DNA of 64,000 bases from Paenibacillus sp. Root444D2 (GTDB lineage Bacteria; Bacillota; Bacilli; Paenibacillales; NBRC-103111), in assembly GCF_001426375.1 (NCBI RefSeq), contig NZ_LMEO01000045.1, forward strand, positions 244,825 through 308,824, given 5' to 3'. The position numbers and the translations under genes are program-made. Every line of letters begins with the position of its first letter. Position 1 is the first letter of the stretch. The notes under the pieces were generated by a model. It saw only the letters and a program-made list of their open reading frames with translations. It was not told the origin of the DNA and made no database searches. Positions 25,304 through 34,816 of the stretch are shown here, one piece after another.

Positions 25304-27697
25304 TCATTTTGTTTCGGGTACCTGAATCAAATCAGAAGAATTCAACATCTCAATGATTCTGCTGGCCGGCACCGGTTTGCTGATGAGAAACCCTTGAATC
25401 TGATCGCACCGGTAGGTTTGGAGAATACGAAGCTGCTCCGGCAGCTCAACTCCCTCCGCCACTACGGTTAGCTGAAGCCGGTGAGCCATTTCGATTAACG
25501 ACGATACGACTACTTGACTTCGAATGTTATCTGCCAGTTGATCGATCAACGTTTTATCAATCTTCATACATTGTATGGGGAGTTGACATACATATTTCAT
25601 TGAAGAGTAGCCTGCTCCAAAGTCGTCAATGGAAATCAAAAAACCCAGATTACGCAATTCGAGCAATATGTTGATCACTTCTTCAAAGTTTTCGATCGCA
25701 AAACTTTCCGTCACTTCCAGCTCGAAATGGCAAGGGTCGACCTCTTCTTCTGCGAACACACCGCGAATTCGCTCAACAAAGTTTGGCTGCAGCAGTTGGA
25801 CACCTGAAATATTAATGGCAACGATAAGAGGCATGTTCACCGCTTGCTTTCGCCATGCGATGAATTGCCGACATGCCGACCGCATGATCCATTCCCCTAT
25901 CTCATTAATGATTCCGGAATACTCAGCAATGGGAATAAATTCATAAGGAGATACATGTCCGAGTTGTCTGTTCGTCCACCTGAGCAGCGCTTCTACCCCG
26001 ACAATTTGATTCCGCGCCAAATCCAATTTTGGCTGGTAATGAAGAGTAAGCTCGTCGTTGTCAATCGCACATTTCAAGTATTGCTCTAGCAGCATTCTTC
26101 TGGTTCGAATCGCTTCAATCGATTCCGAATACAAGCGGTAATTATTTTTGCCGGATTCTTTGACATCCAGCATAGCCATATCGGAATGATGAAGCAAGCT
26201 TTCCGAATCCTTTCCATGATCAGGATACAGACTTATTCCGATACTGGCTGAAATCGTGGCACGATAGCCATCTATATCGTAGGGCACATTAATCGCCTCT
26301 TTGATAACCTTTGCCAAGTGTTCAATTTGGTTGTAATCGTGAACGTTATGGGAAATAATGCAAAACTCGTCTCCCCCCAACCGACAAAGGAATTCACCCT
26401 CCTTTATACAAAGCCGTAGTCTCCCGGCAACCTCAATCAGCAACAAGTCTCCCGTATGATGACCCATCGTATCGTTGATCAACTTAAAGCGATCCAAGTC
26501 GATGAAGATTACGGCAAAGCGGGATGGAAGCTGACCATGTTTAATGATTTTCTCCAGATATTCGAAAAAAGCTTTTCGGTTGGTGAGTCCGGTCAAATTA
26601 TCATGATCCGCTTGATATTGAATTTCGTCTTGCGATTGCTCGAGCGACGTCATCATGTGGTTAAACGACTTCTCGAGCTGGGTAATCTCGTCTTTGCCGG
26701 ATTCCTGAATACGAATCGAAAAATCTTGTTTTGTTTTGATCACATTCATCCCATTGATCGTGCGGTTCAATCTAGCAAATATCGTTCGCTGAAGGACACA
26801 ACTAATGATGAAAAAGAAGACCAACCCGGAAAGCCCGAAATAGAACAAGTAAAATAAGATACTTCTCTGGGCTTCCTTATATAATGCTCTCGGCTTCACG
26901 AACTTCAGGAGAACGGCCGGTTTATTATTGACGTCTGTTAACAGTGAGAAGCCTGTGATCGTTGTTTTATCGGACTCGGTCCAAAACGGTATGGCTCTGT
27001 TTCTGGAAACGGTTACAGTTGTAGCTTGAACAGGAGCTGTAAAAGATGGATCCACAGTAGATATACTTAAAGGCAAGTCCGTTTTTTCGGAAATATACTG
27101 AACATAATTCGAGTCTAAGAAACGCGCGAAAACCAAGGTTCCGTGAACGGGTCCTTCGTTGTTGCTCGTTAAAATTGGGTATGAGGTTGCGATCAGCGGT
27201 TGCTTGTCAACAAGCAATAACCCCATCTTCCGGGAAGAAGCGTCCGACTGCTCAATGAAAGAAGCATACTCTGTCTGCAAGGTATGGATGAATGCACTCG
27301 GATAGGCGAGAGGTTCGTTTTTGCCATAATCGTAAGCTTTTCCGAAGTAAACTTGCCTTCGGTTGTTCATCAGAAGAGTTATATTAAGACGACTTGACAT
27401 AAACAAAGAATCGGTATAATTGACCGTGAGATAAGGATCGTTATTAGTAGGAATCGTCGGTCTTACCATAAAGTTGTATGTATCGTCCCAGCCCGCATAA
27501 TTAATCGCAATGGCACCGAGATTTGTATACTCATCAAAATACGAGAGAAGGTTTTGCTTCACGTTTTCACGTAAACTTTCAAGCTCCATCTGCTCATAAT
27601 TGCGCAAAAGAGCTCTCTCTGAAATAAAGTATAGAAGTGATAGCATGCAAAGCGTGGTCATCCCAACGCAGATGATGATTTTCCGGCGAAGCGACAT
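25304..27697 (-). CDS. membrane c-di-GMP enzyme, CHASE4-HAMP-GGDEF-EAL
   Basis: Protein of about 797 residues with two membrane helices (about 7-27 and 260-285) around a CHASE4-like sensor, then HAMP, GGDEF and EAL domains. The cyclase signature GGDEF is intact (about residue 441). The inhibitory I-site position reads K-E-G-E instead of R-x-x-D. The phosphodiesterase domain keeps EALLR, DDFGAGYSS and EGVE, so both activities are possible. The ATG at 27697 is chosen because GGAGG lies upstream; longer forms to 27784 read into a terminator. It stands alone. A c-di-GMP riboswitch lies about 8 kb away in this window. Confidence 0.92.
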   Translation of the reverse strand: MSLRRKIIICVGMTTLCMLSLLYFISERALLRNYEQMELESLRENVKQNLLSYFDEYTNLGAIAINYAGWDDTYNFMVRPTIPTNNDPYLTVNYTDSLFMSSRLNITLLMNNRRQVYFGKAYDYGKNEPLAYPSAFIHTLQTEYASFIEQSDASSRKMGLLLVDKQPLIATSYPILTSNNEGPVHGTLVFARFLDSNYVQYISEKTDLPLSISTVDPSFTAPVQATTVTVSRNRAIPFWTESDKTTITGFSLLTDVNNKPAVLLKFVKPRALYKEAQRSILFYLFYFGLSGLVFFFIISCVLQRTIFARLNRTINGMNVIKTKQDFSIRIQESGKDEITQLEKSFNHMMTSLEQSQDEIQYQADHDNLTGLTNRKAFFEYLEKIIKHGQLPSRFAVIFIDLDRFKLINDTMGHHTGDLLLIEVAGRLRLCIKEGEFLCRLGGDEFCIISHNVHDYNQIEHLAKVIKEAINVPYDIDGYRATISASIGISLYPDHGKDSESLLHHSDMAMLDVKESGKNNYRLYSESIEAIRTRRMLLEQYLKCAIDNDELTLHYQPKLDLARNQIVGVEALLRWTNRQLGHVSPYEFIPIAEYSGIINEIGEWIMRSACRQFIAWRKQAVNMPLIVAINISGVQLLQPNFVERIRGVFAEEEVDPCHFELEVTESFAIENFEEVINILLELRNLGFLISIDDFGAGYSSMKYVCQLPIQCMKIDKTLIDQLADNIRSQVVVSSLIEMAHRLQLTVVAEGVELPEQLRILQTYRCDQIQGFLISKPVPASRIIEMLNSSDLIQVPETK

Positions 27698-27775
27698 GGC
27701 AACATCAACCTCCAATGATGAATTTCTTTCTACAATAGTCCTTAGGTTGAATAGCTGCCTATTATCTCCATTTAA

Positions 27776-27808
27776 AAAAACCACATCAATTTCAGAGAGA
27801 TGTGGTTT
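27776..27808 (-). terminator. terminator upstream of the GGDEF-EAL gene
   Basis: AAAACCACATC pairs with GATGTGGTTTT around about ten bases. The minus strand continues with seven T. It isolates the GGDEF-EAL gene from read-through of the adenine deaminase operon. Confidence 0.75.
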
Positions 27809-27948
27809 TCTTTTACGGTAACTGACTGGCGTGGCGCTTTGTATTTATCTAATCTGATTATAATGGACTATAAATAACAACACAACAAGTAGTTCTTAAG
27901 TATTATATAATTGAACTATCATTAGGCGGTTCCTAAATCAACGAAAAT

Positions 27949-27993
27949 AAGCTAAGTCACAGTGGTTATAACCATCTATGACTTAGCTTTTTC
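27949..27993 (-). terminator. terminator after the adenine deaminase gene
   Basis: AAGCTAAGTCA (about 27950-27960) pairs with TGACTTAGCTT (about 27979-27989); inside, TGGTTATAACCA forms a second small stem. It follows the adenine deaminase stop directly. With the hairpin at 27776 this makes a double terminator. The remaining bases between 27809 and 27948 hold nothing I recognise. Confidence 0.65.
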
Positions 27994-27995
27994 AA

Positions 27996-29708
27996 TTAGC
28001 CGTGTATGATTAAAGGCACAACTTTCCCTTCATTCACATCAATTAAACCAAAATCCGTTATTTTCAGTGCAGGACTAACAGGTAAAGAATGCGTACTGAT
28101 GGACATGATCGGATTATAATGACGGTAGCCCAACGATTCCATGGCCTTGCGCAGCTGCTCAACTTCCTTGGCGACTTGTTCCAAAGGAACTTCTGTTAAA
28201 ATACCGCCGACAGGAAGCTCAAGATTAGCGATCACTTTTCCGTTCTCAACAACGCTAAAGCCCCCTTGATTCTTAATGACCTCATTAGCAGCGATCATCA
28301 TATCGACGGGATTGTGCCCGACAACAAGCATGTTATGGTTATCGTGGGAATAAGTCGTTGCTATGGCTCCGCGTTTGATCGTATCACCGCCGATTAAACC
28401 ATAAGCGCGATTACCGTTTATCCCGTAGCGTTCAAACGTAGCAATGAGCCCATAGCCGCTTTCCTGCCAGTTAAGCTTCCCTTGACGAACTTCAACATCA
28501 ACCTGATGCTCCTCTGTAAACGTGGAGCCATCCTTTACCATCATGGCTCGGCAAGCATACCGGCCATCAGCTACCTCAGTGTTCACTGAGAAATCCGCTT
28601 CTGTTAACGGCGACATATGAACGCTTTGATAGTAGTGTGCTGGAAAGGCGGGTGCATGGACGGTAGGCTTGTAAGGCTCGCGAACATCATAGACCTTTCG
28701 CCCATGTTTGTATACTTGGTCGATTGTCATCTGCTCCAGATTGGATATCAGTTGAAAATCGCTAATTTTACCAGGCGCTATTACGCCGCGATCATACATC
28801 CGCATTCTTTTGGCTGGAGAAAGCGTACTGGCATAAATCGCCTGCTCAGGCTTCATGCCCATCCCGATCGCTTTACGAACGAGGTGATTCAAGTGTCCCC
28901 GACGCTCGAAAGAGTCCGCCATCACATCATCGGTAACAAAGCAATAATGCTCGGATACCTCATGCTCTATTAAATACGCCATTACTTCAGGTGTCATCGA
29001 TTTTTCTTGAATTTCAATAAACATGCCCGCAGCAATCCGAGCTTCCATGCCCTCGATCGATTGATGTGTATGATCAGAATCTACCCCGCTATAGATCATT
29101 CGATGCAAATCTAGATCTAATAGTTTCGGGACATGTCCTTCAATAATGAGATGAGGATAATGGCTGCGGATATGGTTTAAGATGTGGTTCGTTTTGCAGT
29201 CAGGATCCGTAATGACGTCTACGTAGTTCATGATTTCGCCTAAACAAATGATTCGTTCCGTACGAAGCAGTTCGTCCAAATCTTCGATTTCAATCGCGCC
29301 TCCGGTCGTTTCCATCGAAGTGGCAGGAACTGAACTCGGGATGGCGTAGAACATGTCCGCCACACAATGTTGGCTAGCTTTAATGAATTCCTTCACCCCG
29401 TCAAGTCCGAAAACATTGGCGATCTCATGCGGCTCTGGAACGATGGTTGTAACACCGTTGCGAATGAGTCCGTATGAGAACGTCTCCGGCGTGACCATCG
29501 TGCTTTCGATGTGCAGATGGATATCAATGAGGCCGGGAATCATATAGCGTCCTTGACCGTCCAAGTGCTCGGCCGCTTCGAAGCTATCGGTAGCCCGTTC
29601 CCCGATATATAGAAACCTTCCATCCAATATCGCTGCATTACCCTGGATGAATGTTTTAAAATAACTATTATAAATTCGTACATTTTCAATCAGTAAATCT
29701 ACACGCAT
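27996..29708 (-). CDS. ade: adenine deaminase
   Basis: Metal-dependent amidohydrolase of 570 residues that converts adenine to hypoxanthine and ammonia. Diagnostic blocks: MIPGLIDIHLHIESTMVTP, TTIVPEPHEIANVFG, LRTERIICLGEIMNY, DHTHQSIEGMEARI and the C-terminal SHDNHNMLVVGHNPVDM. The length is typical. The start has GGAGG nine bases upstream. It is the last gene of an operon with a nucleoside hydrolase and an ABC importer, which is consistent with feeding adenine freed from imported nucleosides into the hypoxanthine pool. Confidence 0.93.
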   Translation of the reverse strand: MRVDLLIENVRIYNSYFKTFIQGNAAILDGRFLYIGERATDSFEAAEHLDGQGRYMIPGLIDIHLHIESTMVTPETFSYGLIRNGVTTIVPEPHEIANVFGLDGVKEFIKASQHCVADMFYAIPSSVPATSMETTGGAIEIEDLDELLRTERIICLGEIMNYVDVITDPDCKTNHILNHIRSHYPHLIIEGHVPKLLDLDLHRMIYSGVDSDHTHQSIEGMEARIAAGMFIEIQEKSMTPEVMAYLIEHEVSEHYCFVTDDVMADSFERRGHLNHLVRKAIGMGMKPEQAIYASTLSPAKRMRMYDRGVIAPGKISDFQLISNLEQMTIDQVYKHGRKVYDVREPYKPTVHAPAFPAHYYQSVHMSPLTEADFSVNTEVADGRYACRAMMVKDGSTFTEEHQVDVEVRQGKLNWQESGYGLIATFERYGINGNRAYGLIGGDTIKRGAIATTYSHDNHNMLVVGHNPVDMMIAANEVIKNQGGFSVVENGKVIANLELPVGGILTEVPLEQVAKEVEQLRKAMESLGYRHYNPIMSISTHSLPVSPALKITDFGLIDVNEGKVVPLIIHG

Positions 29709-29729
29709 CTGCCTTCGCCTCCAAGTACA

Positions 29730-30791
29730 TTACTCAACTAGAACTAATTTCTCGCTAGGAAAAAGAAGCCGGACCTCCTGACCATTCAGGTAAGGAAGCT
29801 CCATTTCTTTATTCACTGTGAAATTTCCCAGCTCCGTCTCGACAACGTATTGATAGCTTCTTCCGAGGAAGGTGCTGACCTTGACACGACCTGTCAATCG
29901 ATTCGCTCCTGCCTCTATTTCATCAGGCATTCCAATCACTACATCATCCGGACGAATAGCCCCTTGCATACCCAGCTGCTCTCCTTTGCTGGCATGCTTC
30001 GTAACGGCGAACATATAGTCTTTCACCTTTAATGCAATCTCTTCGTTTCCAGCAAACCTTGAATCGAAAGTAATAAAATTCGTAAAGCCAATAAACCGAG
30101 CCACAAACTCCGTTTTTGGATATTTAAATATCGCCGCTGGTGCGCCAAGCTGTTCAATGATGCCTTTATTCATAATCGCAACTTGATCGGAGATAGAGAA
30201 GCACTCTTCCTGATCATGCGATACGTAGACCGTAGTAATACCAAGCTCCTGCTGGATGCGGCGGATCTCGACCCGCATGTTAATGCGCAGATTAGCGTCC
30301 AAGTTGCTTAGCGGTTCGTCGAAGAGCAGCAGTTCCGGCTCGATCACAAGCGCCCGAGCAATAGCGACCCGCTGTCTTTGGCCGCCTGAGAGCTCCTTCG
30401 GAAAGCGCTTTTCGAAGCCGGACAAGCTTACGATATCAAGGATGTTCCTGACCCGCCGATCGATCTCTGCCCCGCTCACTTTCCGAAGGCGCAGACCGAA
30501 TGCTACATTATCATAAATGGATAAGTGTGGAAACAAAGCATAGCTCTGAAACACGAATCCGAAGTTTCGTTTGTTGACGGGAACGTGCGTATAATCTTTT
30601 CCGTTTAGTGAAAATTTGCCCGCCCTTGCCTCTATAAATCCCGCGATTAGCCGCAAAGTCGTCGTTTTCCCGCATCCACTTGGACCGAGCAGCGAAATCA
30701 GACTTCCTTTTTCAACACTTAGGTTGAAGTCCTGCAGAATATATTGCTGGTCATAGGCAACCGAAATATTTTCCAGTGATAGCAATGCCAT
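29730..30791 (-). CDS. ABC transporter ATP-binding protein (PotA-like)
   Basis: ATPase of 353 residues with a single ABC domain and a C-terminal TOBE-like domain. Motifs: Walker A GPSGCGKTT, Q-loop VFQSYALFPHL, signature LSGGQRQRVAIARAL, Walker B LLLFDEPLSNLD, switch His VSHDQEE. It belongs to the polyamine/iron/thiamine importer type by sequence, but the operon points to a purine compound. It lies 15 bases after the permease gene. Confidence 0.92.
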   Translation of the reverse strand: MALLSLENISVAYDQQYILQDFNLSVEKGSLISLLGPSGCGKTTTLRLIAGFIEARAGKFSLNGKDYTHVPVNKRNFGFVFQSYALFPHLSIYDNVAFGLRLRKVSGAEIDRRVRNILDIVSLSGFEKRFPKELSGGQRQRVAIARALVIEPELLLFDEPLSNLDANLRINMRVEIRRIQQELGITTVYVSHDQEECFSISDQVAIMNKGIIEQLGAPAAIFKYPKTEFVARFIGFTNFITFDSRFAGNEEIALKVKDYMFAVTKHASKGEQLGMQGAIRPDDVVIGMPDEIEAGANRLTGRVKVSTFLGRSYQYVVETELGNFTVNKEMELPYLNGQEVRLLFPSEKLVLVE

Positions 30792-30806
30792 GGATGAAAG
30801 CCTCCG

Positions 30807-31595
30807 TTATCGTTTGGTGAAATAGGATAAACCCATCAACCGTTCAATGATGAACATAAGTACGGCAGTGAAGAGCATGAGTAAGACAGAAATAGCGGCA
30901 ATTGTAGGGTCAAAATGATTCTCCACATATGTCAGCATCTGTATTGGCAGTGTACTGACTCCAGGACCCGTCATAAAGACCGAAATGTCGACATTATTAA
31001 ATGATTCTAAAAATGCAATAAGAATGGCTGCAATAATACCGGATTTGATGTTCGGTAGGACTACTTTGAAAAAGGTTTTAAGCTGACCGGCGCCAAGACT
31101 TAACGCAGCTTCCTCAATAGCGAAATCAAAATTCGATAAACTTGATGCAATGACGCGGATAATAAAAGGAAGCATAATCACGGTATGTCCAATCAGCAAA
31201 GCTGCATAGATCGGCAGGTGATAGGTGACGATAAGGTACTTAAGCATCGTAAATCCAAGCACGATACCTGGAATAAGCACGGGGGAAATAAAAATTGCAT
31301 TAAGTGCCCCTTTGCCCTTAAACTCAAACCGGCTTAACGCATAAGCCGCTGGGATACCAAGCAGCAATGCAAACAAATTACCGATCATCGATACGATAAC
31401 AGAGGTACCCGCGGTCGTCATGAACATCTTGACTTCCAAAATGTTGCGATACCATTTCAATGAGAATCCTGTCGGTGGGAATTTCAATACACTCCCTGGC
31501 TCAAATGAAGCAAATGCAATAATGACGAGCGGCCCGAGCAAGAATATATAGACAAGTAGTGTAAATAAGGCCAGTCCTCGATTCTTCTCCCGCAT
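30807..31595 (-). CDS. ABC transporter permease (PotC-like)
   Basis: Permease of 262 residues with six membrane segments. The EAA loop is FAIEEAALSLGAGQLKTFFKVVLPNIKSGI. Size and C-terminal IIERLMGLSYFTKR fit PotC relatives. It starts four bases after the stop of the other permease gene, so translation is probably coupled. Confidence 0.91.
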   Translation of the reverse strand: MREKNRGLALFTLLVYIFLLGPLVIIAFASFEPGSVLKFPPTGFSLKWYRNILEVKMFMTTAGTSVIVSMIGNLFALLLGIPAAYALSRFEFKGKGALNAIFISPVLIPGIVLGFTMLKYLIVTYHLPIYAALLIGHTVIMLPFIIRVIASSLSNFDFAIEEAALSLGAGQLKTFFKVVLPNIKSGIIAAILIAFLESFNNVDISVFMTGPGVSTLPIQMLTYVENHFDPTIAAISVLLMLFTAVLMFIIERLMGLSYFTKR

Positions 31596-31599
31596 ACTT

Positions 31600-32421
31600 C
31601 TACCCCTTCGGATTTAATTTAGTAGCCAGTTTGTTCATAAGCGCAATAACCACGAAAGTGATCACGATCATAATCACGGCAATGACAGAGGCGAGATACC
31701 AATCGTTCAGAGTAATCGCATTCTGATAGAGGAATGTGGATATGACCCGCTGCTTGCCTCCGAGCAAAGCCGGTGTCGTATAAGCTGTCAAGCTTCCGAC
31801 AAAAACAAGGATACTGCCTATAATTAATCCGGGTACACTAAGCGGCACGATGACCTTGACGAAAGCCGTAAATCGGCTAGCTCCCAAGCTCTCCGCCGCT
31901 TTGATCAGATCCGGATCTATATTCTCAAGAACACCGACCAACGTAATAATGATGAGCGGAAGAAATAAATGGAGCAGGCCAATCATCATCGCAGCTGGCG
32001 TATACAAAATATCGAGTGGCTCTTGGATGATACCAATGGCCATCAAGGCATTATTGAGCAGCCCTTTTTTACCTAAAATAATCATCCAGCTGAACGACCT
32101 GACAACCGAGCTCGTAAGCAGCGGGAAAATAGCTAAGGCCAGTAAGACCGCTTTTTGTCTCGGACTCTGTTTGGAGATAAAGTAAGCCACCGGAAATCCA
32201 AGCAAGATGCAAAATAGGGTAGTTACCAAGCTGACACGCAGCGTCGTCCATACGATTTTGAGAAAATAAGGGTCTTTAAAGAAATTTAAGTACCCTCCAA
32301 GCGTAAATGTCCCTTTATCGAAAAAGGTTGAACCTATCGTGAGAAGGATCGGTACCACCATGAAAATCATCAGGAACAGTAGTCCCGGTAGCAATAATAA
32401 GAATAAGAACTTTTTTTTCAT
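31600..32421 (-). CDS. ABC transporter permease (PotB-like)
   Basis: Permease of 273 residues with six membrane segments. The EAA loop is LIKAAESLGASRFTAFVKVIVPLSVPGL. The N-terminal FLLLLPGLLFLMIFMVVPILL and GGYLNFFKDPYFL are typical of PotB-type subunits. GGAG lies upstream of the ATG. It follows the nucleoside hydrolase by 27 bases. Confidence 0.91.
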   Translation of the reverse strand: MKKKFLFLLLLPGLLFLMIFMVVPILLTIGSTFFDKGTFTLGGYLNFFKDPYFLKIVWTTLRVSLVTTLFCILLGFPVAYFISKQSPRQKAVLLALAIFPLLTSSVVRSFSWMIILGKKGLLNNALMAIGIIQEPLDILYTPAAMMIGLLHLFLPLIIITLVGVLENIDPDLIKAAESLGASRFTAFVKVIVPLSVPGLIIGSILVFVGSLTAYTTPALLGGKQRVISTFLYQNAITLNDWYLASVIAVIMIVITFVVIALMNKLATKLNPKG

Positions 32422-32448
32422 GTAGCTTTACTCCTGTTCCTGGGTTCG

Positions 32449-33381
32449 CTAGGCACGCAGCACGTTTATAAAAAGCTGGAGGAATTCGTCAGCCGATACC
32501 TCCGTACACACATGAACATTAGCCTCTTTGGATAAGCGGTTCTGGAAATCGCATACGGTTTGTCCGTCACACAGCTCGCTGCGGGTTTCGACATCAACGT
32601 AATAATGGCGTGTCTTGACCAACTGTTTATTCAGAGCCACTCCGACTGCAAGCGGATCATGAAGCGCACAGGCCCGAACTCCGTTACGTTCATAATATCG
32701 CTTCATATAATTCGCGGTGCTTTCCTGAACATAGCTAGCTATGGGAGAATCTCCGAGCTCACGGATATGTTCATCGGTCAGCAGCGCTTTACGCGTCACA
32801 TCCAACCCTACAAGGGTTAAGGATGGAAAACCCGCCTGGAAAACGATTTTCGCGGCTTCCGGATCGACATACATATTGTACTCCGCCGTGGGCGTTACAT
32901 TGCCGAAGCCTTGAACGACGCCCCCCATCACAATCACTTCCTTGACTTGATGAATCAAATCAGGATGCTTCATAACCGCCAAAGCCAGATTCGTTAACGG
33001 AGCTGTCATGACTAAAGTGACTTCTCCGACGTGACTCCGCACTTGATCCACGATAAAATCGGAAGCATGTCCAGCAGTCGTCTGCATATGAACCGGCATA
33101 TCGCTTAAAGCGCCGCCAAGCCCGTCATTGCCGTGGACATGATGCTCAAAGTGAGAAGCTCGCATCAAAGGCTTGTCTGCCCCTTTAACGACAGGAATCT
33201 TATCTTCCATCCCAAGCAGTTGGAGGATCTTACATGTATTCTTGGTCGCTTGGTCCAGAGAAACGTTACCATTCACGGTAGTAATTCCGAGCACATCCAT
33301 CTCTCCGCTGCGGACGGCCAACAGAATACCTAGCGCATCATCCACACCCGTGTCTACATCTAAGATGACCTTCTTTTTCAT
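32449..33381 (-). CDS. inosine/uridine-preferring nucleoside hydrolase
   Basis: Cytoplasmic hydrolase of about 310 residues that splits ribonucleosides into base and ribose. The family calcium-binding motif is intact (VILDVDTGVDDALG, Asp10, Asp14, Asp15), as are NVSLDQATKNT, MGGVVQGFGNVTPTAEYNMYVDP and the C-terminal ALHDPLAVG with the last metal Asp. The ATG at 33381 follows AGGGGG; a longer form from 33417 would start inside a hairpin. Its place between the binding-protein and permease genes says the importer carries a nucleoside. The ribose released could feed the rbs pathway. Confidence 0.93.
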   Translation of the reverse strand: MKKKVILDVDTGVDDALGILLAVRSGEMDVLGITTVNGNVSLDQATKNTCKILQLLGMEDKIPVVKGADKPLMRASHFEHHVHGNDGLGGALSDMPVHMQTTAGHASDFIVDQVRSHVGEVTLVMTAPLTNLALAVMKHPDLIHQVKEVIVMGGVVQGFGNVTPTAEYNMYVDPEAAKIVFQAGFPSLTLVGLDVTRKALLTDEHIRELGDSPIASYVQESTANYMKRYYERNGVRACALHDPLAVGVALNKQLVKTRHYYVDVETRSELCDGQTVCDFQNRLSKEANVHVCTEVSADEFLQLFINVLRA

Positions 33382-33414
33382 GACTAAGCCCCCTTTAAGT
33401 CCTATTGAAGAAAT

Positions 33415-33440
33415 CAAGGGTATATCCGCATATACCCTTG
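33415..33440 (-). terminator. hairpin between binding-protein and hydrolase genes
   Basis: CAAGGGTATAT (33415-33425) pairs perfectly with ATATACCCTTG (33430-33440) around a four-base loop. On the minus strand ATTTCTTC follows. It lies 11 bases after the binding-protein stop. It is probably a partial terminator or 3' stabiliser, giving more binding protein than permease. Confidence 0.65.
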
Positions 33441-33451
33441 ATTGATTTTAA

Positions 33452-34558
33452 TTATTGAGCAACTTCCTTGTTCCAACGGGCAATCCATGCTTTAAGATTC
33501 TGATTGACGAATTTCATATCCAATTTACGAAGTTTACTTACGACGTCAGCGCCATAGGTAATCCCCGTAGCTTCTTCAGGCGATAGCTGAAGTGTCGTGT
33601 TTACAGGTGAATCTACTTTCGCTTTCGCTGATTTCTCCTGTACTTCCTTGCTCAAATGCCAGTTGATGAAATCTTCAGCCAGCTGCTTATTCTTACTTCC
33701 TTTAATCACGTTGACCGTGTTCATAACCGCGTAAGCCCCTTCTTGCGGGGAGACGAACTTCGTTTCTGGCACAGCCGCTTTCAAATCCTTCACATACATT
33801 TCCATGATAGGCCCCGCTGCAATTTCACCTTGCGAGAACATGTTAACGAATTCGGAGGTTTGGCCGTAGTATTTAACGACTCCTTTATTCACTTCCTTAA
33901 CCTTTGCGAAAGCTTGATCCTCATTAAACGTCGTGTTACCAGCGACAACAGATGCTGCATCCAAGACCATTGGACCTGTTGTTGATGTGATGTTAGGAAG
34001 TGTCAGCTTCTTGGAAAGCTCAGGACTCCAGAGGTCGCTCCATGACTTGATCTCTTTGGTGGTTGCTTTCGGATTGTAGGCAATACCCAGTCGACCTACT
34101 GTGTAGGCTGGACCGTAATCTTCGCCCAGAGGCGCCTTGGCCAAATCATAGATGTCTTTCAAATTCGGAATACGACTGCGGTCGATCTTATCGAAAAGTC
34201 CCGCTTCAATGCCTTGTTGTGCGTAATAATCGGATAAATAAATGAGATCCACACTCGAACTGCCTTGTTTCACTTTGTTCAAACGTTCTGCGTTATTGCC
34301 TATTTCAAGAACGATCTTAGCATTATGCTCTTTCTCAAATGGCGCGTACACTTCTTTCTTAAAGAAATCATCCGCAAAACCCCAGGTGGAAATGATTAAA
34401 GTTGTAGGTTCCCCTTTAGATGCCGCTGTGGCAGCTGCTGTGGGTGCTGTTGTAGCTCCACTTGTATTGCCCTGGTCCTTCGCTGTGCCGCAACCTGTTA
34501 AGGCTAGTCCTACTACAGATAAAGAAATTAAACCGCGTACCATTTTTTGTCTCATCAT
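33452..34558 (-). CDS. ABC transporter substrate-binding lipoprotein (PotD-like)
   Basis: Binding lipoprotein of 368 residues. The signal ends at Cys23 (LTGC), followed by an Ala/Thr tether. The fold is the PotD/iron-type cluster D: LIISTWGFADDFFKKEVYAPFEKEHNAKIVLE at the start, SVDLIYLSDYYAQQGIEAGLFD, and DFINWHLSKEVQEKSA. It is the first gene of the purine salvage operon. GGGAGG lies upstream of two adjacent ATGs. The ligand is inferred to be a purine nucleoside or base. Confidence 0.9.
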   Translation of the reverse strand: MMRQKMVRGLISLSVVGLALTGCGTAKDQGNTSGATTAPTAAATAASKGEPTTLIISTWGFADDFFKKEVYAPFEKEHNAKIVLEIGNNAERLNKVKQGSSSVDLIYLSDYYAQQGIEAGLFDKIDRSRIPNLKDIYDLAKAPLGEDYGPAYTVGRLGIAYNPKATTKEIKSWSDLWSPELSKKLTLPNITSTTGPMVLDAASVVAGNTTFNEDQAFAKVKEVNKGVVKYYGQTSEFVNMFSQGEIAAGPIMEMYVKDLKAAVPETKFVSPQEGAYAVMNTVNVIKGSKNKQLAEDFINWHLSKEVQEKSAKAKVDSPVNTTLQLSPEEATGITYGADVVSKLRKLDMKFVNQNLKAWIARWNKEVAQ

Positions 34559-34690
34559 TCATCGTCCTCCCAAGTTTTATCATGTATGATTTTAATGCGT
34601 GAATCCCCTGTTAAATTTTTACTAGTATTCTTTCAAGACCTCAGATATATGCGCGTTTCGCCGTAAATCCAGCTATACAAAAAAAAGAAA

Positions 34691-34732
34691 AGTACCCTTG
34701 ATAGAAAGAAGCTTCTAATCAAGAGCACTCTT
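34691..34732 (-). terminator. terminator after the DUF2294 gene
   Basis: A 16-base imperfect stem (AGTACCCTTGAT side against ATCAAGAGCACT side) encloses AAG-CTT. The minus strand continues CTTTTCTTTTTTTT. It lies about 85 bases after the DUF2294 stop. Between it and the binding-protein start I see no purine-riboswitch core. Confidence 0.65.
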
Positions 34733-34816
34733 CATTGTAAACAACGTAAAGTGACATCTATTGGTATACATGTGGTTTCCTCTTAAGATAAATCAAAAGA
34801 GAACACCGCGACAAAA

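Noticed and set aside
34559..34690. Purine riboswitch upstream of the purine operon
   Set aside because: The conserved core (TTTCTACC and the paired loops) is not found on the minus strand here.
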